A DNA stretch of 64,000 nt from Scleromatobacter sp038243995 (GTDB lineage: Bacteria; Pseudomonadota; Gammaproteobacteria; Burkholderiales; Burkholderiaceae_C): contig JBBRTV010000003.1 in assembly GCA_038243995.1 (NCBI GenBank), forward strand, positions 62,001-126,000, in the 5' to 3' direction. Within the stretch, counting starts at the first letter, position 1; every line of letters begins with the position of its first letter. The notes under the pieces are model-generated. The model saw only the letters and a program-made list of their open reading frames with translations. It did not search any database and was not told the DNA's origin. The position numbers were made by a program, and so were the translations under genes. Positions 34,649 to 42,817 of this stretch are shown one piece after another.

Positions 34649-36667
34649 CTACCCCTGCCGCCCGCGCTTGCCCACCGCGCCCGCCAGCATCGCGGCATCG
34701 GCGTTGGGCAGCGCGACGTAGCGCGCCTGCATGGCCTGCGCCAGCGCCTGTGCCTGGGACCGCGGGCGGGGCGATGTATCGATGAGCAGCGCGCCGAGCG
34801 ACATGGTCGCCCAGGCGCGCGCCGCGGCCAGCGCATCGGCGCAAGCCCGCGGGCGGCCATGGCTGCCGTCGCGGGCCACGTTGGCGCTGCCGTCGGTCAG
34901 CAGCACCAGCAGCGGCGTGCCGCCGTCGCGTGCGATGCCGCGCGCGAGCCGGTGCGCGGCATCGATGGCGCTGGCCAGTGGCGTTCCGCCGCCGCCTGGC
35001 AGGCCGCAGAGGCAGCGCTTGGCGCGCACGAGCGATCGCGTGGGCGGCAGCAGCACCTCGGCGGCCGTGCCGCGGAACGCGAGGACGGCGACGCGGTCGC
35101 GCCGCACGTAGCAGTCCGCCAGCAGCAGTTCGACGGCGCCCTTCGCCTCGGCCAGGCGATTCAGCGCCTGCGAGCCGGACGCGTCGACAGCGAAGATCGT
35201 GGTGCTCTCCTGCCGCTCGCGGTAGCGGCGCACGTGGAAGTCTTCGCTGCGTACGAGCACGCCGCGGGCGCCTGCGCCCGGCGCGGACTCCTGTCGCCGC
35301 AACGCCTGCCAGGGTGCGGCGGCGCGCAGCGTCTGGAGCAGGTCGAGGTGCGCGGCGCCGCGCAGCGGGCCGCGCTGCGATCCGATCGGCCGACCGCGCG
35401 CCGTCGACCGATGCGCGGCGCCGCTGCGGCCGTGCTTGAGCGCACCCGCCGGACGCGCGGCGAGCGCCGACGCGAGTCCGCCGAGCAACGCGGCGGGCAA
35501 CGCGGCTGCGGCGGCTTCGACGAGGCGATCCTCGAGCGGGTCGTCCGGCGGCGGCGGCGCGGTCGTCGACAGGTCGGCGGCTTCGCCCTCGGCGCGGGCG
35601 CCCGTGTGCGGCGGTGCAGACGCCGTCGCCGGTCGAGGCGGTGCGGCTGCGGCGCCGCCGGTCGCCTCCTGCGGTGCGGGCGGCGGCGCCGCATCGGACG
35701 GCGCCATCGGGGCGTCCTGCGCCTGTCCTTGCTCGGCCGGCGCCTCGGCCGGGCCTGGCCACGCACGTGCGCGCGGCCCGAGCACGAGTCGCGCCGCCCA
35801 CGCGGCGTCGTCGGCACCCACCTCGCGTCGACCCGCCAGCGCCGCGACGATGCACGCCACGCGCAGTGCCAGCGACGGTGCGCGCAACGAGGCGATGCCA
35901 AGCGTCTGCGCGGCCTCGCAGAGGGCGGTGACGATCGCGTCGCAGGCGGTCACGTCCGGCAGCAAGGCCCGGGCACGCGCGACCTCCTCCTGCCCCGGGG
36001 CGGGCGGCATCGAGCCCGTCCCGTTCGCGTTCGCGGTCGCCGGCGAAGACCCCCGTGCCAAGGTTCCCGCAGGCAGGGCATCGATCAGCACCCGGACCGG
36101 CGCCTCCCGCGCCAGGTCGAGCCGCAAGACTATCCCCAGTCGTTCCGCCAGCACCTCGGGCAGTTGCGCGTCGTCGACCGCTGCCTCGTCGAGCGCGACG
36201 AGGCCGATGCGTGCCGGCTGCACGAGCGTGATGCCGTCGCGCTGGAGCCGCACGACGCGCCCGTCGATGACCGCCGCGATGCGCGCCGCGGTCGCGGGTT
36301 CGCAGCGCTCGGCCATCGCCACGAGCAGCACGCCGCCGTCCGCCTCGGCCAGCACGCCGGTGCGCGCCACGACGTGCCTGGCGCGCAGCGTGGCGGCGAG
36401 GTCCAGGCCGCCGAGCAGGCGCTCGTCGCCGATGTGCGAGGGCAGGCGCCGCCACGGCGCCTCAGGCGGCAGGCAGGCCCGCAGCCCGGCGAGCCAGGCG
36501 TCGCGCGCCTCCCCCGCGCAGGCGCGCAGGCGCACGCCGCCGACGCCGACGGGATCCACGGCGAAGACGCGCATCGCCATCTCGGCCTCCACGCGCCCGG
36601 TGGCGGCCGCCGCGCCGGCGGGATCCGGTAAGGCCATGCTCAGAACCTGTTCGAGGGATTCATTCAC
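34649..36667 (-). CDS. bchD: Magnesium chelatase subunit BchD
   Basis: Platform subunit for inserting Mg2+ into protoporphyrin IX, together with BchI and BchH. 672 residues: N-terminal AAA-like domain without a normal Walker A, a Pro/Ala-rich linker at about 300-385, and a C-terminal von Willebrand factor A domain with the MIDAS start FAVDASGSQALNRL, GTAAEVLLPPTRS and LLTDGSANVARDG. Starts with GTG overlapping the bchI stop (GTGA). Last gene of the minus-strand photosynthesis operon. Confidence 0.95.
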   Translation of the reverse strand: MNESLEQVLSMALPDPAGAAAATGRVEAEMAMRVFAVDPVGVGGVRLRACAGEARDAWLAGLRACLPPEAPWRRLPSHIGDERLLGGLDLAATLRARHVVARTGVLAEADGGVLLVAMAERCEPATAARIAAVIDGRVVRLQRDGITLVQPARIGLVALDEAAVDDAQLPEVLAERLGIVLRLDLAREAPVRVLIDALPAGTLARGSSPATANANGTGSMPPAPGQEEVARARALLPDVTACDAIVTALCEAAQTLGIASLRAPSLALRVACIVAALAGRREVGADDAAWAARLVLGPRARAWPGPAEAPAEQGQAQDAPMAPSDAAPPPAPQEATGGAAAAPPRPATASAPPHTGARAEGEAADLSTTAPPPPDDPLEDRLVEAAAAALPAALLGGLASALAARPAGALKHGRSGAAHRSTARGRPIGSQRGPLRGAAHLDLLQTLRAAAPWQALRRQESAPGAGARGVLVRSEDFHVRRYRERQESTTIFAVDASGSQALNRLAEAKGAVELLLADCYVRRDRVAVLAFRGTAAEVLLPPTRSLVRAKRCLCGLPGGGGTPLASAIDAAHRLARGIARDGGTPLLVLLTDGSANVARDGSHGRPRACADALAAARAWATMSLGALLIDTSPRPRSQAQALAQAMQARYVALPNADAAMLAGAVGKRGRQG

Positions 36668-37821
36668 AAGTCCTCCCCGAGCACCTCCGCCAGCGCCCGC
36701 TCGACGCGCTCGCTGGATCCGCTCTCGTCCAACGGATCGCGCCGCAGCCGGTGCCGCAGCGCGGCCGGTGCCACGCTGCGCAGGTGGCGGTCGCCCACCT
36801 CGTCGTCACCGGACAGGGCGGCCTGGGCGCGCGCGGCGCGGATCAGCGTCAGTTCGCCGCGCAGGCCGTCGGTGCCGAGGTTCACGCACAGTTGCGCGGC
36901 CCGTTCCAGCACGGTGTCGGGCACGCGCGTGGAGCGCAGCCGGGCGCGCGCGGCAACGATGCGACGACGAATGAGCGCGTCTTCCCTGCGCCACGCCTGC
37001 GCGAAGGCGACCGGGTCGTGTTCGTAGGCATCGCGGCGCTTGATCACCTGCACGCGCGCAGCGATCTCCAGGGGGGTGCGGACGTCGACGGACAAGCCGA
37101 AGCGATCGAGCAATTGCGGCCGCAGTTCGCCTTCTTCCGGATTGCCGCTGCCGATCAGCACGAAGCGCGCCGGGTGGCGCACGCTGAGCCCTTCGCGCTC
37201 GACGACGTTCTCGCCCGAGGCGGCGACGTCGATCAGCAGGTCGACGAGGTGATCCTCGAGCAGGTTCACCTCGTCGATGTAGAGAAACCCGCGGTGCGCA
37301 CGCGCGAGCAGGCCGGGCTCGAATGCGCGCACGCCCTGCGTCAGCGCGCGTTCGAGGTCGAGCGCACCGACGACGCGGTCTTCGGTGGCGCCCAGCGGCA
37401 GGTCGATCACGGGCACCGGCGCGCGTCGCGTCAGGGCCTTGCGCGCGCCGGCGGCGATCGCGGCGCAGGTGTCGCACGCGCAGGCTTCGCCCGGCGCGCA
37501 GCCGTAGCGGCAATCGGCGACGGCCAGCATGCCCGGCAACAGCGCCGCGAGGCCGCGCACGGCGGTCGACTTGCCGGTACCGCGGTCGCCGAAGACGAGC
37601 ACGCCGCCGATCGCGGGCTCGACCGCGGCGATGAGGATGGCGAGCTTCATCTCGGCCTGGCCGACGATGGCCGAGAACGGATAGGCCCCGCGCTCCACGC
37701 GCGTCGGCGCGGCGCGCGTGGAGCGCGCGCGGCCGCGCGGGGTCGCGGTCGCGCGCAGGGCCGATGGTTCGCCGGCGGCCGCGGGTGGGCCGGCGGCGAC
37801 GGAGGCAGCGAGCCTGTCCAC
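36664..37821 (-). CDS. bchI: Magnesium chelatase ATPase subunit BchI
   Basis: AAA+ motor of Mg-chelatase. Walker A GDRGTGKST, Walker B region RGFLYIDEVNLLEDHLVDLL, LIGSGNPEEGELRPQLLDRFG (sensor and arginine finger region). About 385 residues if the GTG two bases after the HiPIP stop is used. This gives an N-terminal Ala/Arg-rich extension of some 45 residues before the conserved YPFSAIVGQ. The AAGG before that GTG supports it. Confidence 0.95.
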   Translation of the reverse strand: MDRLAASVAAGPPAAAGEPSALRATATPRGRARSTRAAPTRVERGAYPFSAIVGQAEMKLAILIAAVEPAIGGVLVFGDRGTGKSTAVRGLAALLPGMLAVADCRYGCAPGEACACDTCAAIAAGARKALTRRAPVPVIDLPLGATEDRVVGALDLERALTQGVRAFEPGLLARAHRGFLYIDEVNLLEDHLVDLLIDVAASGENVVEREGLSVRHPARFVLIGSGNPEEGELRPQLLDRFGLSVDVRTPLEIAARVQVIKRRDAYEHDPVAFAQAWRREDALIRRRIVAARARLRSTRVPDTVLERAAQLCVNLGTDGLRGELTLIRAARAQAALSGDDEVGDRHLRSVAPAALRHRLRRDPLDESGSSERVERALAEVLGEDL

Positions 37822-37823
37822 GC

Positions 37824-38126
37824 TCAGGCCTTCTTGACGTAGGCGCTGCACCAGCCCTTGGCCGGCACGAGCTTGTTCTGGTAGATCGGACACGGCCCGG
37901 TGGCCGCCCCCGCGGCGCCCTGGTAGAGCGCGCAGTTGCCGCACGCCTGCGGCGCCGCGTATTTCGGATATTTGGTCTTGTCGACCTTCGTCGCGTCGGC
38001 CACGTAGCCCAGCGCCACGGCCTGCGGGTCCTGGGGATCGAGCGGGCCGGCGCCAGCCTGGGCGCGCGCCAGGGACGCGGCGCCGACAAACGGCAGGATG
38101 GAAATGAAATGGCGGCGTGAAGTCAT
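37824..38126 (-). CDS. hip: High-potential iron-sulfur protein (HiPIP), periplasmic
   Basis: A 100-residue precursor with a twin-arginine signal (SRRHFISILPFVGAASLARAQA). The mature protein carries the four cluster cysteines in order: CGNC, GPCPIY and KGWCSAYV. HiPIPs donate electrons to the reaction-centre cytochrome in purple betaproteobacteria such as Rubrivivax. GGAGCTGACC precedes the ATG. Its stop lies two bases before the bchI GTG, placing it in the bch operon. Confidence 0.93.
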   Translation of the reverse strand: MTSRRHFISILPFVGAASLARAQAGAGPLDPQDPQAVALGYVADATKVDKTKYPKYAAPQACGNCALYQGAAGAATGPCPIYQNKLVPAKGWCSAYVKKA

Positions 38127-38142
38127 GGTCAGCTCCAGAAGT

Positions 38143-38484
38143 TCATTGAAAGGGCGAAGACGCGGCGCGGGCGACGTCTTCGCCGGTCGAGGATGACTGG
38201 TCGGATCGCGCCGGCCAGCGTCGAACCAGGTCCAGGGTGTGCGCCACGCCCGCTGCGGCGAGCCAGAGGGCGCACGCCGGCCAGCCGGCACCGGCGAGCA
38301 CGCTGCGCAGCGCACCGAGCAGGCACAGCCCGGCGGCGAGATTGGCCACGAGGTCGACGGCGGCCGCGCCCTGCCCGGTGGCCGCCCGCCAGGCGGCGAG
38401 AACCAGCAATTCGACGAGCGTGACCGCGATCACGACGTCGACGATGAGCCGGCAGGTCGTCGGATCATTCATCGCCATGCTCAT
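38143..38484 (-). CDS. Small integral membrane protein of the bch operon
   Basis: 113 residues with about three hydrophobic helices (DVVIAVTLVELLVLAAW; DLVANLAAGLCLLGALRSVL; ALWLAAAGVAHTLDLV) and a hydrophilic Ser-rich tail. The ATG overlaps the tspO stop (ATGA), and HiPIP follows 16 bp later. No family recognised. Its position between tspO and HiPIP suggests a role in photosynthetic membranes, but only by context. Confidence 0.72.
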   Translation of the reverse strand: MSMAMNDPTTCRLIVDVVIAVTLVELLVLAAWRAATGQGAAAVDLVANLAAGLCLLGALRSVLAGAGWPACALWLAAAGVAHTLDLVRRWPARSDQSSSTGEDVARAASSPFQ

Positions 38485-39032
38485 GCGACGCCGAAGGGCG
38501 CGTTCAGGCGGACGACGGCCGCGTTCAGGACTGCCGCGAAGGACACCCAGGCCAGATAAGGCACGAGGAGCCAGCCCGCGCCGCGCGACCGCCGCCCCGC
38601 CAGCACGATCAGCAGCGCGATCGACAGCCACAGCGCCCCCACTTCGGCCAGCGCCCAGTCGGGACGCCGCAGGCGGAAGAACAGCAGGCTCCAGACGACG
38701 TTGAGCGTCGCGTTCGCCGCGAACGCGACCAGCAGCCACTCGCGCCCGCGGCGGTCGGCGTCTGCAGGTTCGCCCAGGTCGACCGCGGTCGCACGCCGCG
38801 GTTCGCCGCCGGGCAGCCGCGTCCAGGCCCGCACGCCCGCGGCTGCGGCGCACGCGTAGATGATCGTCCAGGCGGGCCCGAACAGGATGTCGGGCGGCTT
38901 CCAGGCCGGCTCGCGCAAGTGCGCATACCAGGGCCCGAGGTCGGTCGACAGGGCCCCCAGCCCAGCGAGCGCGATCGCCGCAGCCGCGGCCGTGACGATC
39001 GCACGAAGGCGCAACGCACGTGTCGAGTTCAT
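38481..39032 (-). CDS. tspO: TspO/MBR family tryptophan-rich sensory protein
   Basis: 183 residues, five membrane helices. Family landmarks: WYAHLREPAWKPPDILFGPAWTIIY in the first half and NVVWSLLFFRLRRPDWALAEV in the second. TspO (CrtK) binds porphyrins and, in Rhodobacter, modulates photosynthesis gene expression through the PpsR/AppA pathway. Here it lies in the bch operon beside bchP. It is longer than the usual 160 residues because of a charged loop near 75-95. Confidence 0.93.
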   Translation of the reverse strand: MNSTRALRLRAIVTAAAAAIALAGLGALSTDLGPWYAHLREPAWKPPDILFGPAWTIIYACAAAAGVRAWTRLPGGEPRRATAVDLGEPADADRRGREWLLVAFAANATLNVVWSLLFFRLRRPDWALAEVGALWLSIALLIVLAGRRSRGAGWLLVPYLAWVSFAAVLNAAVVRLNAPFGVA

Positions 39033-39093
39033 CAGGCGAGCTCCAGGCTGCGACGTGCGGTGTATGCGCCCTTCGGGCGGACGTGCGGATGTC

Positions 39094-40326
39094 TCATGCG
39101 TCCACCAGTCCGAGCAGGTGCGCCAGGTCCTTGAAGAAGATCTTCGCGTGCGCCAGCGGGCGCTTGCGCACGAGACGCTTGTGCATGTAGGCCTCGAACG
39201 TGAGGTGCTGCACGTCGGGGTCGCGGCACATGCTGACGAAGCGCTCGCGCCGACGATCGCTGGAATACCAGAACCACTGCATCACGCCCAGCACCCAGAA
39301 GACGCGGCCGTGCGCCCGCATGAAGTCGCGCCGCGCCTGCCGCAGGGCGCGCGGATCGCCGGTGCGCAGCGCCTTCGTCCCCGCGTCCGCAGCCATCCGC
39401 GCACAGGCCATCGCGTAGTAGATGCCTTCGCCCGAGGCCGGAGCGACGACGCCGGCGGCGTCGCCGACTAGCAGCACGTCGCGGCCGTTGTCCCAGCGCG
39501 GCAGGGGCTTCATCGGCAGCGGCGCGCCTTCGCGGCGCAGCATCTCGGCCCCCGCCAGCGCCACGCTGCGCCGCAGTTCGCCGACCGCGGCGCGCAGCGA
39601 GAACCCCTTGTCGGCGCTTCCGGTGCCCACGCTCACCGTGTCGCCGTGCGGGAACACCCAGCCGTAGAAATCGGGCGACAACGCGCCGCGATAGTGCACT
39701 TCGCACCGCGTGCCGGCGCCGTCCTGCGACGCAGGCATGCGCAGGATCTCGTGGTATGCGAACACGCATCGCCCGCGCGCGGCGCCGGGCACGGCCTGGC
39801 GCGCCACTTCGGAGCGCGCGCCGTCGGCGCCGATCACCAGGCGGGCCGCCACCTGGTGGTGGACGAAGCCGGTCGCGGAGGCCGGGGCCTGCGAACCTGC
39901 GTCGTGCAGGTCGCCGCGCTCACCGCGCTCGCGCTGCCGGTAGTGGACGACGGTCAGGCCCTGCTCGTCGCGCGACAGGCGCTCGAACGTTCCTTCGCAC
40001 CGCAGTGCCCCCACGGCCGCCGCGCGCTCGCGCAACCACTCGTCGAAATGCTCGCGGTCGACCATGCCGATGAAGCCGTCGACGATGGGCATGTCGATGC
40101 ACTGGCCGGTCGGCGAGACCATGCGTGCGGAGGTGGCTCGCGCGACGATCAGCGACTCCGGGATCTCGAAGTCGGCGATCAGGCGCGGCGGGATCGCGCC
40201 GCCGCAGGGCTTCACGCGGCCGGCCCGATCGAGCAGCAGCACGTCGAAGCCGGCGCGCGCAAGCTCGGTGGCGGCTGTCGATCCGGCCGGCCCGCCCCCC
40301 ACCACGACGGCATCGAAGGTCTTCAT
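39094..40326 (-). CDS. bchP: Geranylgeranyl diphosphate/bacteriochlorophyll reductase BchP
   Basis: Flavoprotein that reduces the geranylgeranyl tail to phytyl. 410 residues. FAD-binding N-terminus FDAVVVGGGPAGSTAATELARAG, RVKPCGGAIPPRL (family signature), LLVGDAAGVVAPASGEGIYYAM (second FAD motif) and a C-terminal region with MQWFWYSSDRRRERFVSM. The ATG overlaps the preceding gene's stop. A 61-bp gap to tspO follows. Confidence 0.95.
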   Translation of the reverse strand: MKTFDAVVVGGGPAGSTAATELARAGFDVLLLDRAGRVKPCGGAIPPRLIADFEIPESLIVARATSARMVSPTGQCIDMPIVDGFIGMVDREHFDEWLRERAAAVGALRCEGTFERLSRDEQGLTVVHYRQRERGERGDLHDAGSQAPASATGFVHHQVAARLVIGADGARSEVARQAVPGAARGRCVFAYHEILRMPASQDGAGTRCEVHYRGALSPDFYGWVFPHGDTVSVGTGSADKGFSLRAAVGELRRSVALAGAEMLRREGAPLPMKPLPRWDNGRDVLLVGDAAGVVAPASGEGIYYAMACARMAADAGTKALRTGDPRALRQARRDFMRAHGRVFWVLGVMQWFWYSSDRRRERFVSMCRDPDVQHLTFEAYMHKRLVRKRPLAHAKIFFKDLAHLLGLVDA

Positions 40327-41696
40327 GGCGCCACCGTCTTCGGCGCCCCGACCGGCGACGCGCCGGTCGCGCCCGTGCCGCTGGCAGCGCGTCGCCCGAC
40401 GCCGGCGGCCAGCCGCGCGGAGACGAGGAACAGCAGCGCCTCGAAGCCGAAGACCGCGGCATACGCCACGCCGGGCGCCGCGATCACCACGCGCGCAAGG
40501 TCGACCGCGCCGGTGCCCACCAGCCCGCCCGCGGCGAATGCGAGGGCCTGCGCGGCCCCCCACAAGCCCATGCGCGTGCCCTCGCGCCCCTGTCGCCCGT
40601 CGCTCGCGAGCCGCATCATCGAGCCGATCGCGGCGATCGAGAACGCGCCGTTGGCCGCGCCCGAGAGCCCTACGTTGAGCTTGAACGGCCAGGCCGGCCC
40701 GACGATGCCCGACGCCGCGAGACCTGCCAGCGCGAGCGCGGAGACGAGGCAGCCGCCGACGGTCCACGCGCGCAGGGAGCCGAGCGCGCGACCGCGCCAG
40801 CGTCGCCCGGCGAAGGCCGCCGCCAGCATGCCTGCCAGCACGCCGCCGTGCTGCACCCCCGACAGCGAGGTCGACTGCCCGGGCGTGAAGCCGAACACCA
40901 GGCCCGCGAACGGTTCCAGGATCAGTTCCTGCGCGCTGAACGCCAGCATCGAGATGAAGACGAAGACCGTGAAGCGGCGCGCCGCCGGCTCGGCCCAGAC
41001 CTGGCGCAGCGCGGCGCGGAAATCGGGCTCGCGCGCAGCGGCGGGGCGCGCGCCTGGCGTCTGCCGCGCGGCCGGTGCGGCGGCTCGCCCTTCGAGCCCC
41101 GCCATCGCCACGAGCGTCAGCACGCAGGCGATGCAGGAGACGGCGGTCGCCACGCCCACCAGGCGCGGTGCGGAATACGGATCGAGCAGTCGCCCGGCGA
41201 TGCCGGCCGTGAGCGCGAAGCCGACGATCATCATCACCCACACCAGCGTCGCCGCTGCGGCACGGCGCGCGGGTGCGACGCGCCGGGCGAGCAGCGCCAG
41301 CAGGTTGGTGCCGCACGCGGCGACGCCGAGGCCGAGCAGGACGAAGGCCGTCGCGGCGAGCGCGATACCGGCCACGAGTTGCGTGGCCATCCAGGCCGTC
41401 GCGCACGCCGCCAGCGCGCCACCCGCGGCGAGGACGCCCATGCCGCCGACGATCCACGGCGTGCGGCGACCACCGACATCCGATCCATGCCCGGCACGCG
41501 GCCGCGTGACCTGCACGACGTAGTGCAGCGCGACGAGCAGCCCCGGCAACAGCGCGGGCAACGCGAGCTCGACCATCATGATGCGGTTCAACGTCGACGT
41601 GGTGAGCACGACGACCGCGCCGAGCGCGGCCTGCACGAGCCCCAGGCGCGCGACCTGCGCCCAGCCGAAGTCGGCGCCGTGCGCCGCGGCGGTCAC
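40323..41696 (-). CDS. PucC/LhaA-family BCD transporter-like protein (bchG-bchP linked)
   Basis: 457 residues, twelve hydrophobic helices, major facilitator fold. STLNRIMMVELALPALLPGLLVALHYVVQ at the N-terminus and QELILEPFAGLVFGFTPGQSTSLSG are marks of the bacteriochlorophyll delivery (BCD) family, which includes LhaA and PucC. It matches the product between bchG and bchP in other purple bacteria (ORF428-type). Start is a GTG overlapping the bchG stop (GTGA). Likely role: passing pigment to membrane proteins. Confidence 0.87.
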   Translation of the reverse strand: MTAAAHGADFGWAQVARLGLVQAALGAVVVLTTSTLNRIMMVELALPALLPGLLVALHYVVQVTRPRAGHGSDVGGRRTPWIVGGMGVLAAGGALAACATAWMATQLVAGIALAATAFVLLGLGVAACGTNLLALLARRVAPARRAAAATLVWVMMIVGFALTAGIAGRLLDPYSAPRLVGVATAVSCIACVLTLVAMAGLEGRAAAPAARQTPGARPAAAREPDFRAALRQVWAEPAARRFTVFVFISMLAFSAQELILEPFAGLVFGFTPGQSTSLSGVQHGGVLAGMLAAAFAGRRWRGRALGSLRAWTVGGCLVSALALAGLAASGIVGPAWPFKLNVGLSGAANGAFSIAAIGSMMRLASDGRQGREGTRMGLWGAAQALAFAAGGLVGTGAVDLARVVIAAPGVAYAAVFGFEALLFLVSARLAAGVGRRAASGTGATGASPVGAPKTVAP

Positions 41697-42577
41697 GCCG
41701 TCGCTCCCGCCGCGCGCAGCGCGAAGGCGCTGACCAGCATGCCCGAGACGAACAGCGGAACGCCGAAGCCGCTGTACCAGATGGCCAGGCCCCGCGGATC
41801 GCGCAGGAACCTGCGCATCATCAGGGCCTGGGCGACGACGAGCCCGGCCACCGCGAGCCCATGGCCGGGCTGGCCCCAGGACAGCAACAGGCCGGTCACG
41901 ACAAGCTGCGGCGCCAGCATCGTGGCGCAGGCCGTGCGCGCGGCGCCCGCGACGCCGAGCCGCACCGGCAAGGATCCGATACCCATCTGGCGATCGCCCT
42001 CGATGGACTTGAAATCGTTGAGCGTCATGATGCCGTGCGCGCCGAAGCTGTAGAGCATGGCGAGCGCGATCGAGTGCGGGTGCGGCCACGCGCCGAAGGC
42101 CATGACGGCCGCTCCGGTGAGCCAGGCCAGGCCTTCGTAGCAGAGCGCGCACGCGCCGTTGCCCCACCAGCCGTTGCGCTTGAGCCGGACCGGCGGCGCG
42201 CTATAGGCCCAGGCGAGCACCAGACCCAGCACCGCGGCGACGAACGCGGCACGACCGAGGTTCACGGCCAGGGCCATCGACAGCAACGTCCACGCGATCG
42301 CGATGAACAGCCCCCAGCGACCCGGCATGCGACCGGAAGGGATCGGGCGCTGCGGCTCGTTGATCGCATCCACCTCGCGATCGAACCAGTCGTTGACGGC
42401 CTGGCTGGTCGCGCAGACGAACGGGCCCGCGAGCAACACGCCGGCGATCACGAGCGGCACGTGGCCTGAGAGCGGGACGCCGGAAGCCACCACGCCGCAC
42501 CCGAACGCCCACATCGGGGGGAACCAGGTGATCGGCTTCAGCAGCTCGGTCATCGCGGAGAGCGTCGGGCGTGACAT
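41693..42577 (-). CDS. bchG: Bacteriochlorophyll synthase BchG
   Basis: UbiA-family prenyltransferase that esterifies bacteriochlorophyllide a. 294 residues. Prenyl-diphosphate motif NDWFDREVDAINEPQRPIPSG, second motif LNDFKSIEGDRQMGIGSLPV, nine hydrophobic segments. First gene of the long minus-strand operon; its promoter, with a -10 box only 7 nt before the ATG, lies in the region shared with a small plus-strand ORF. Confidence 0.96.
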   Translation of the reverse strand: MSRPTLSAMTELLKPITWFPPMWAFGCGVVASGVPLSGHVPLVIAGVLLAGPFVCATSQAVNDWFDREVDAINEPQRPIPSGRMPGRWGLFIAIAWTLLSMALAVNLGRAAFVAAVLGLVLAWAYSAPPVRLKRNGWWGNGACALCYEGLAWLTGAAVMAFGAWPHPHSIALAMLYSFGAHGIMTLNDFKSIEGDRQMGIGSLPVRLGVAGAARTACATMLAPQLVVTGLLLSWGQPGHGLAVAGLVVAQALMMRRFLRDPRGLAIWYSGFGVPLFVSGMLVSAFALRAAGATA

Positions 42578-42584
42578 GGAAAGT

Positions 42585-42614
42585 ATTGTTTGACTTGACT
42601 GTCAAATGTGTCAA
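42585..42614 (-). promoter_or_regulatory. bchG promoter (sigma70-like)
   Basis: On the minus strand TTGACA at 42614-42609 is followed by an 18-bp spacer and AACAAT at 42590-42585 (4/6 match to TATAAT). Only 7 nt separate this -10 box from the bchG ATG, so transcription would begin at or next to the start codon. The -35 box overlaps the PpsR-type palindrome. Confidence 0.55.
42589..42606. repeat. Second inverted repeat in the bchG promoter
   Basis: TTTGAC, six bases, GTCAAA: a perfect 6-bp-arm palindrome adjoining the PpsR site and lying between the bchG -35 and -10 boxes. Half-sites resemble the GTCAA of PpsR boxes but the spacing differs, so it may be a second operator for PpsR or another regulator. 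Confidence 0.6.
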
Positions 42615-42626
42615 TACTTGTTTACA
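42609..42626. promoter_or_regulatory. PpsR/CrtJ binding site (TGT-N12-ACA)
   Basis: TGTCAATACTTGTTTACA is an exact TGT-N12-ACA palindrome, extended to TGTGT-N12-ACACA by flanking bases (42607-42628). This is the established PpsR/CrtJ consensus. It covers the bchG -35 box and lies 26 bp before the small plus-strand ORF. ppsR itself lies next to it. Confidence 0.8.
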
Positions 42627-42651
42627 CATTTCCGCGCAGACAGAGGACGAC

Positions 42652-42759
42652 ATGGCCTTGCCGACCCGTACCGATTCGATCTGGCAGGCGCTGGCCGGCT
42701 GGCTCGGGCGCGTGGGCGCCCGCCTGGACGGCCGCTCGCTGCACCACTGGGGCAGCTGA
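42652..42759 (+). CDS. Small ORF divergent from bchG, under a PpsR-type site
   Basis: Encodes 35 residues (MALPTRTDSIWQALAGWLGR, then a short basic tail ending LHHWGS), predicted as one amphipathic helix. An AGAGGA ribosome-binding site lies 5-8 bases before the ATG, and the PpsR box lies just upstream. A perfect GC hairpin follows the stop, between it and the convergent ppsR. No family recognised. The complete promoter-RBS-ORF-hairpin layout argues for a real gene, but its length allows chance. Confidence 0.5.
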   Translation: MALPTRTDSIWQALAGWLGRVGARLDGRSLHHWGS

Positions 42760-42792
42760 AGCCGCCGCGCCCCGCCGCACCCGCCGCGGTTC

Positions 42793-42813
42793 GCCGGGCC
42801 GGGACGGCCCGGC
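42793..42813. terminator. Possible bidirectional terminator between small ORF and ppsR
   Basis: A perfect 9-bp stem (GCCGGGCCG / CGGCCCGGC) with a 3-nt loop lies between the convergent small ORF and ppsR stop codons. No T-run follows, so termination would have to be weak or Rho-assisted. Confidence 0.5.
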
Positions 42814-42817
42814 CCCG

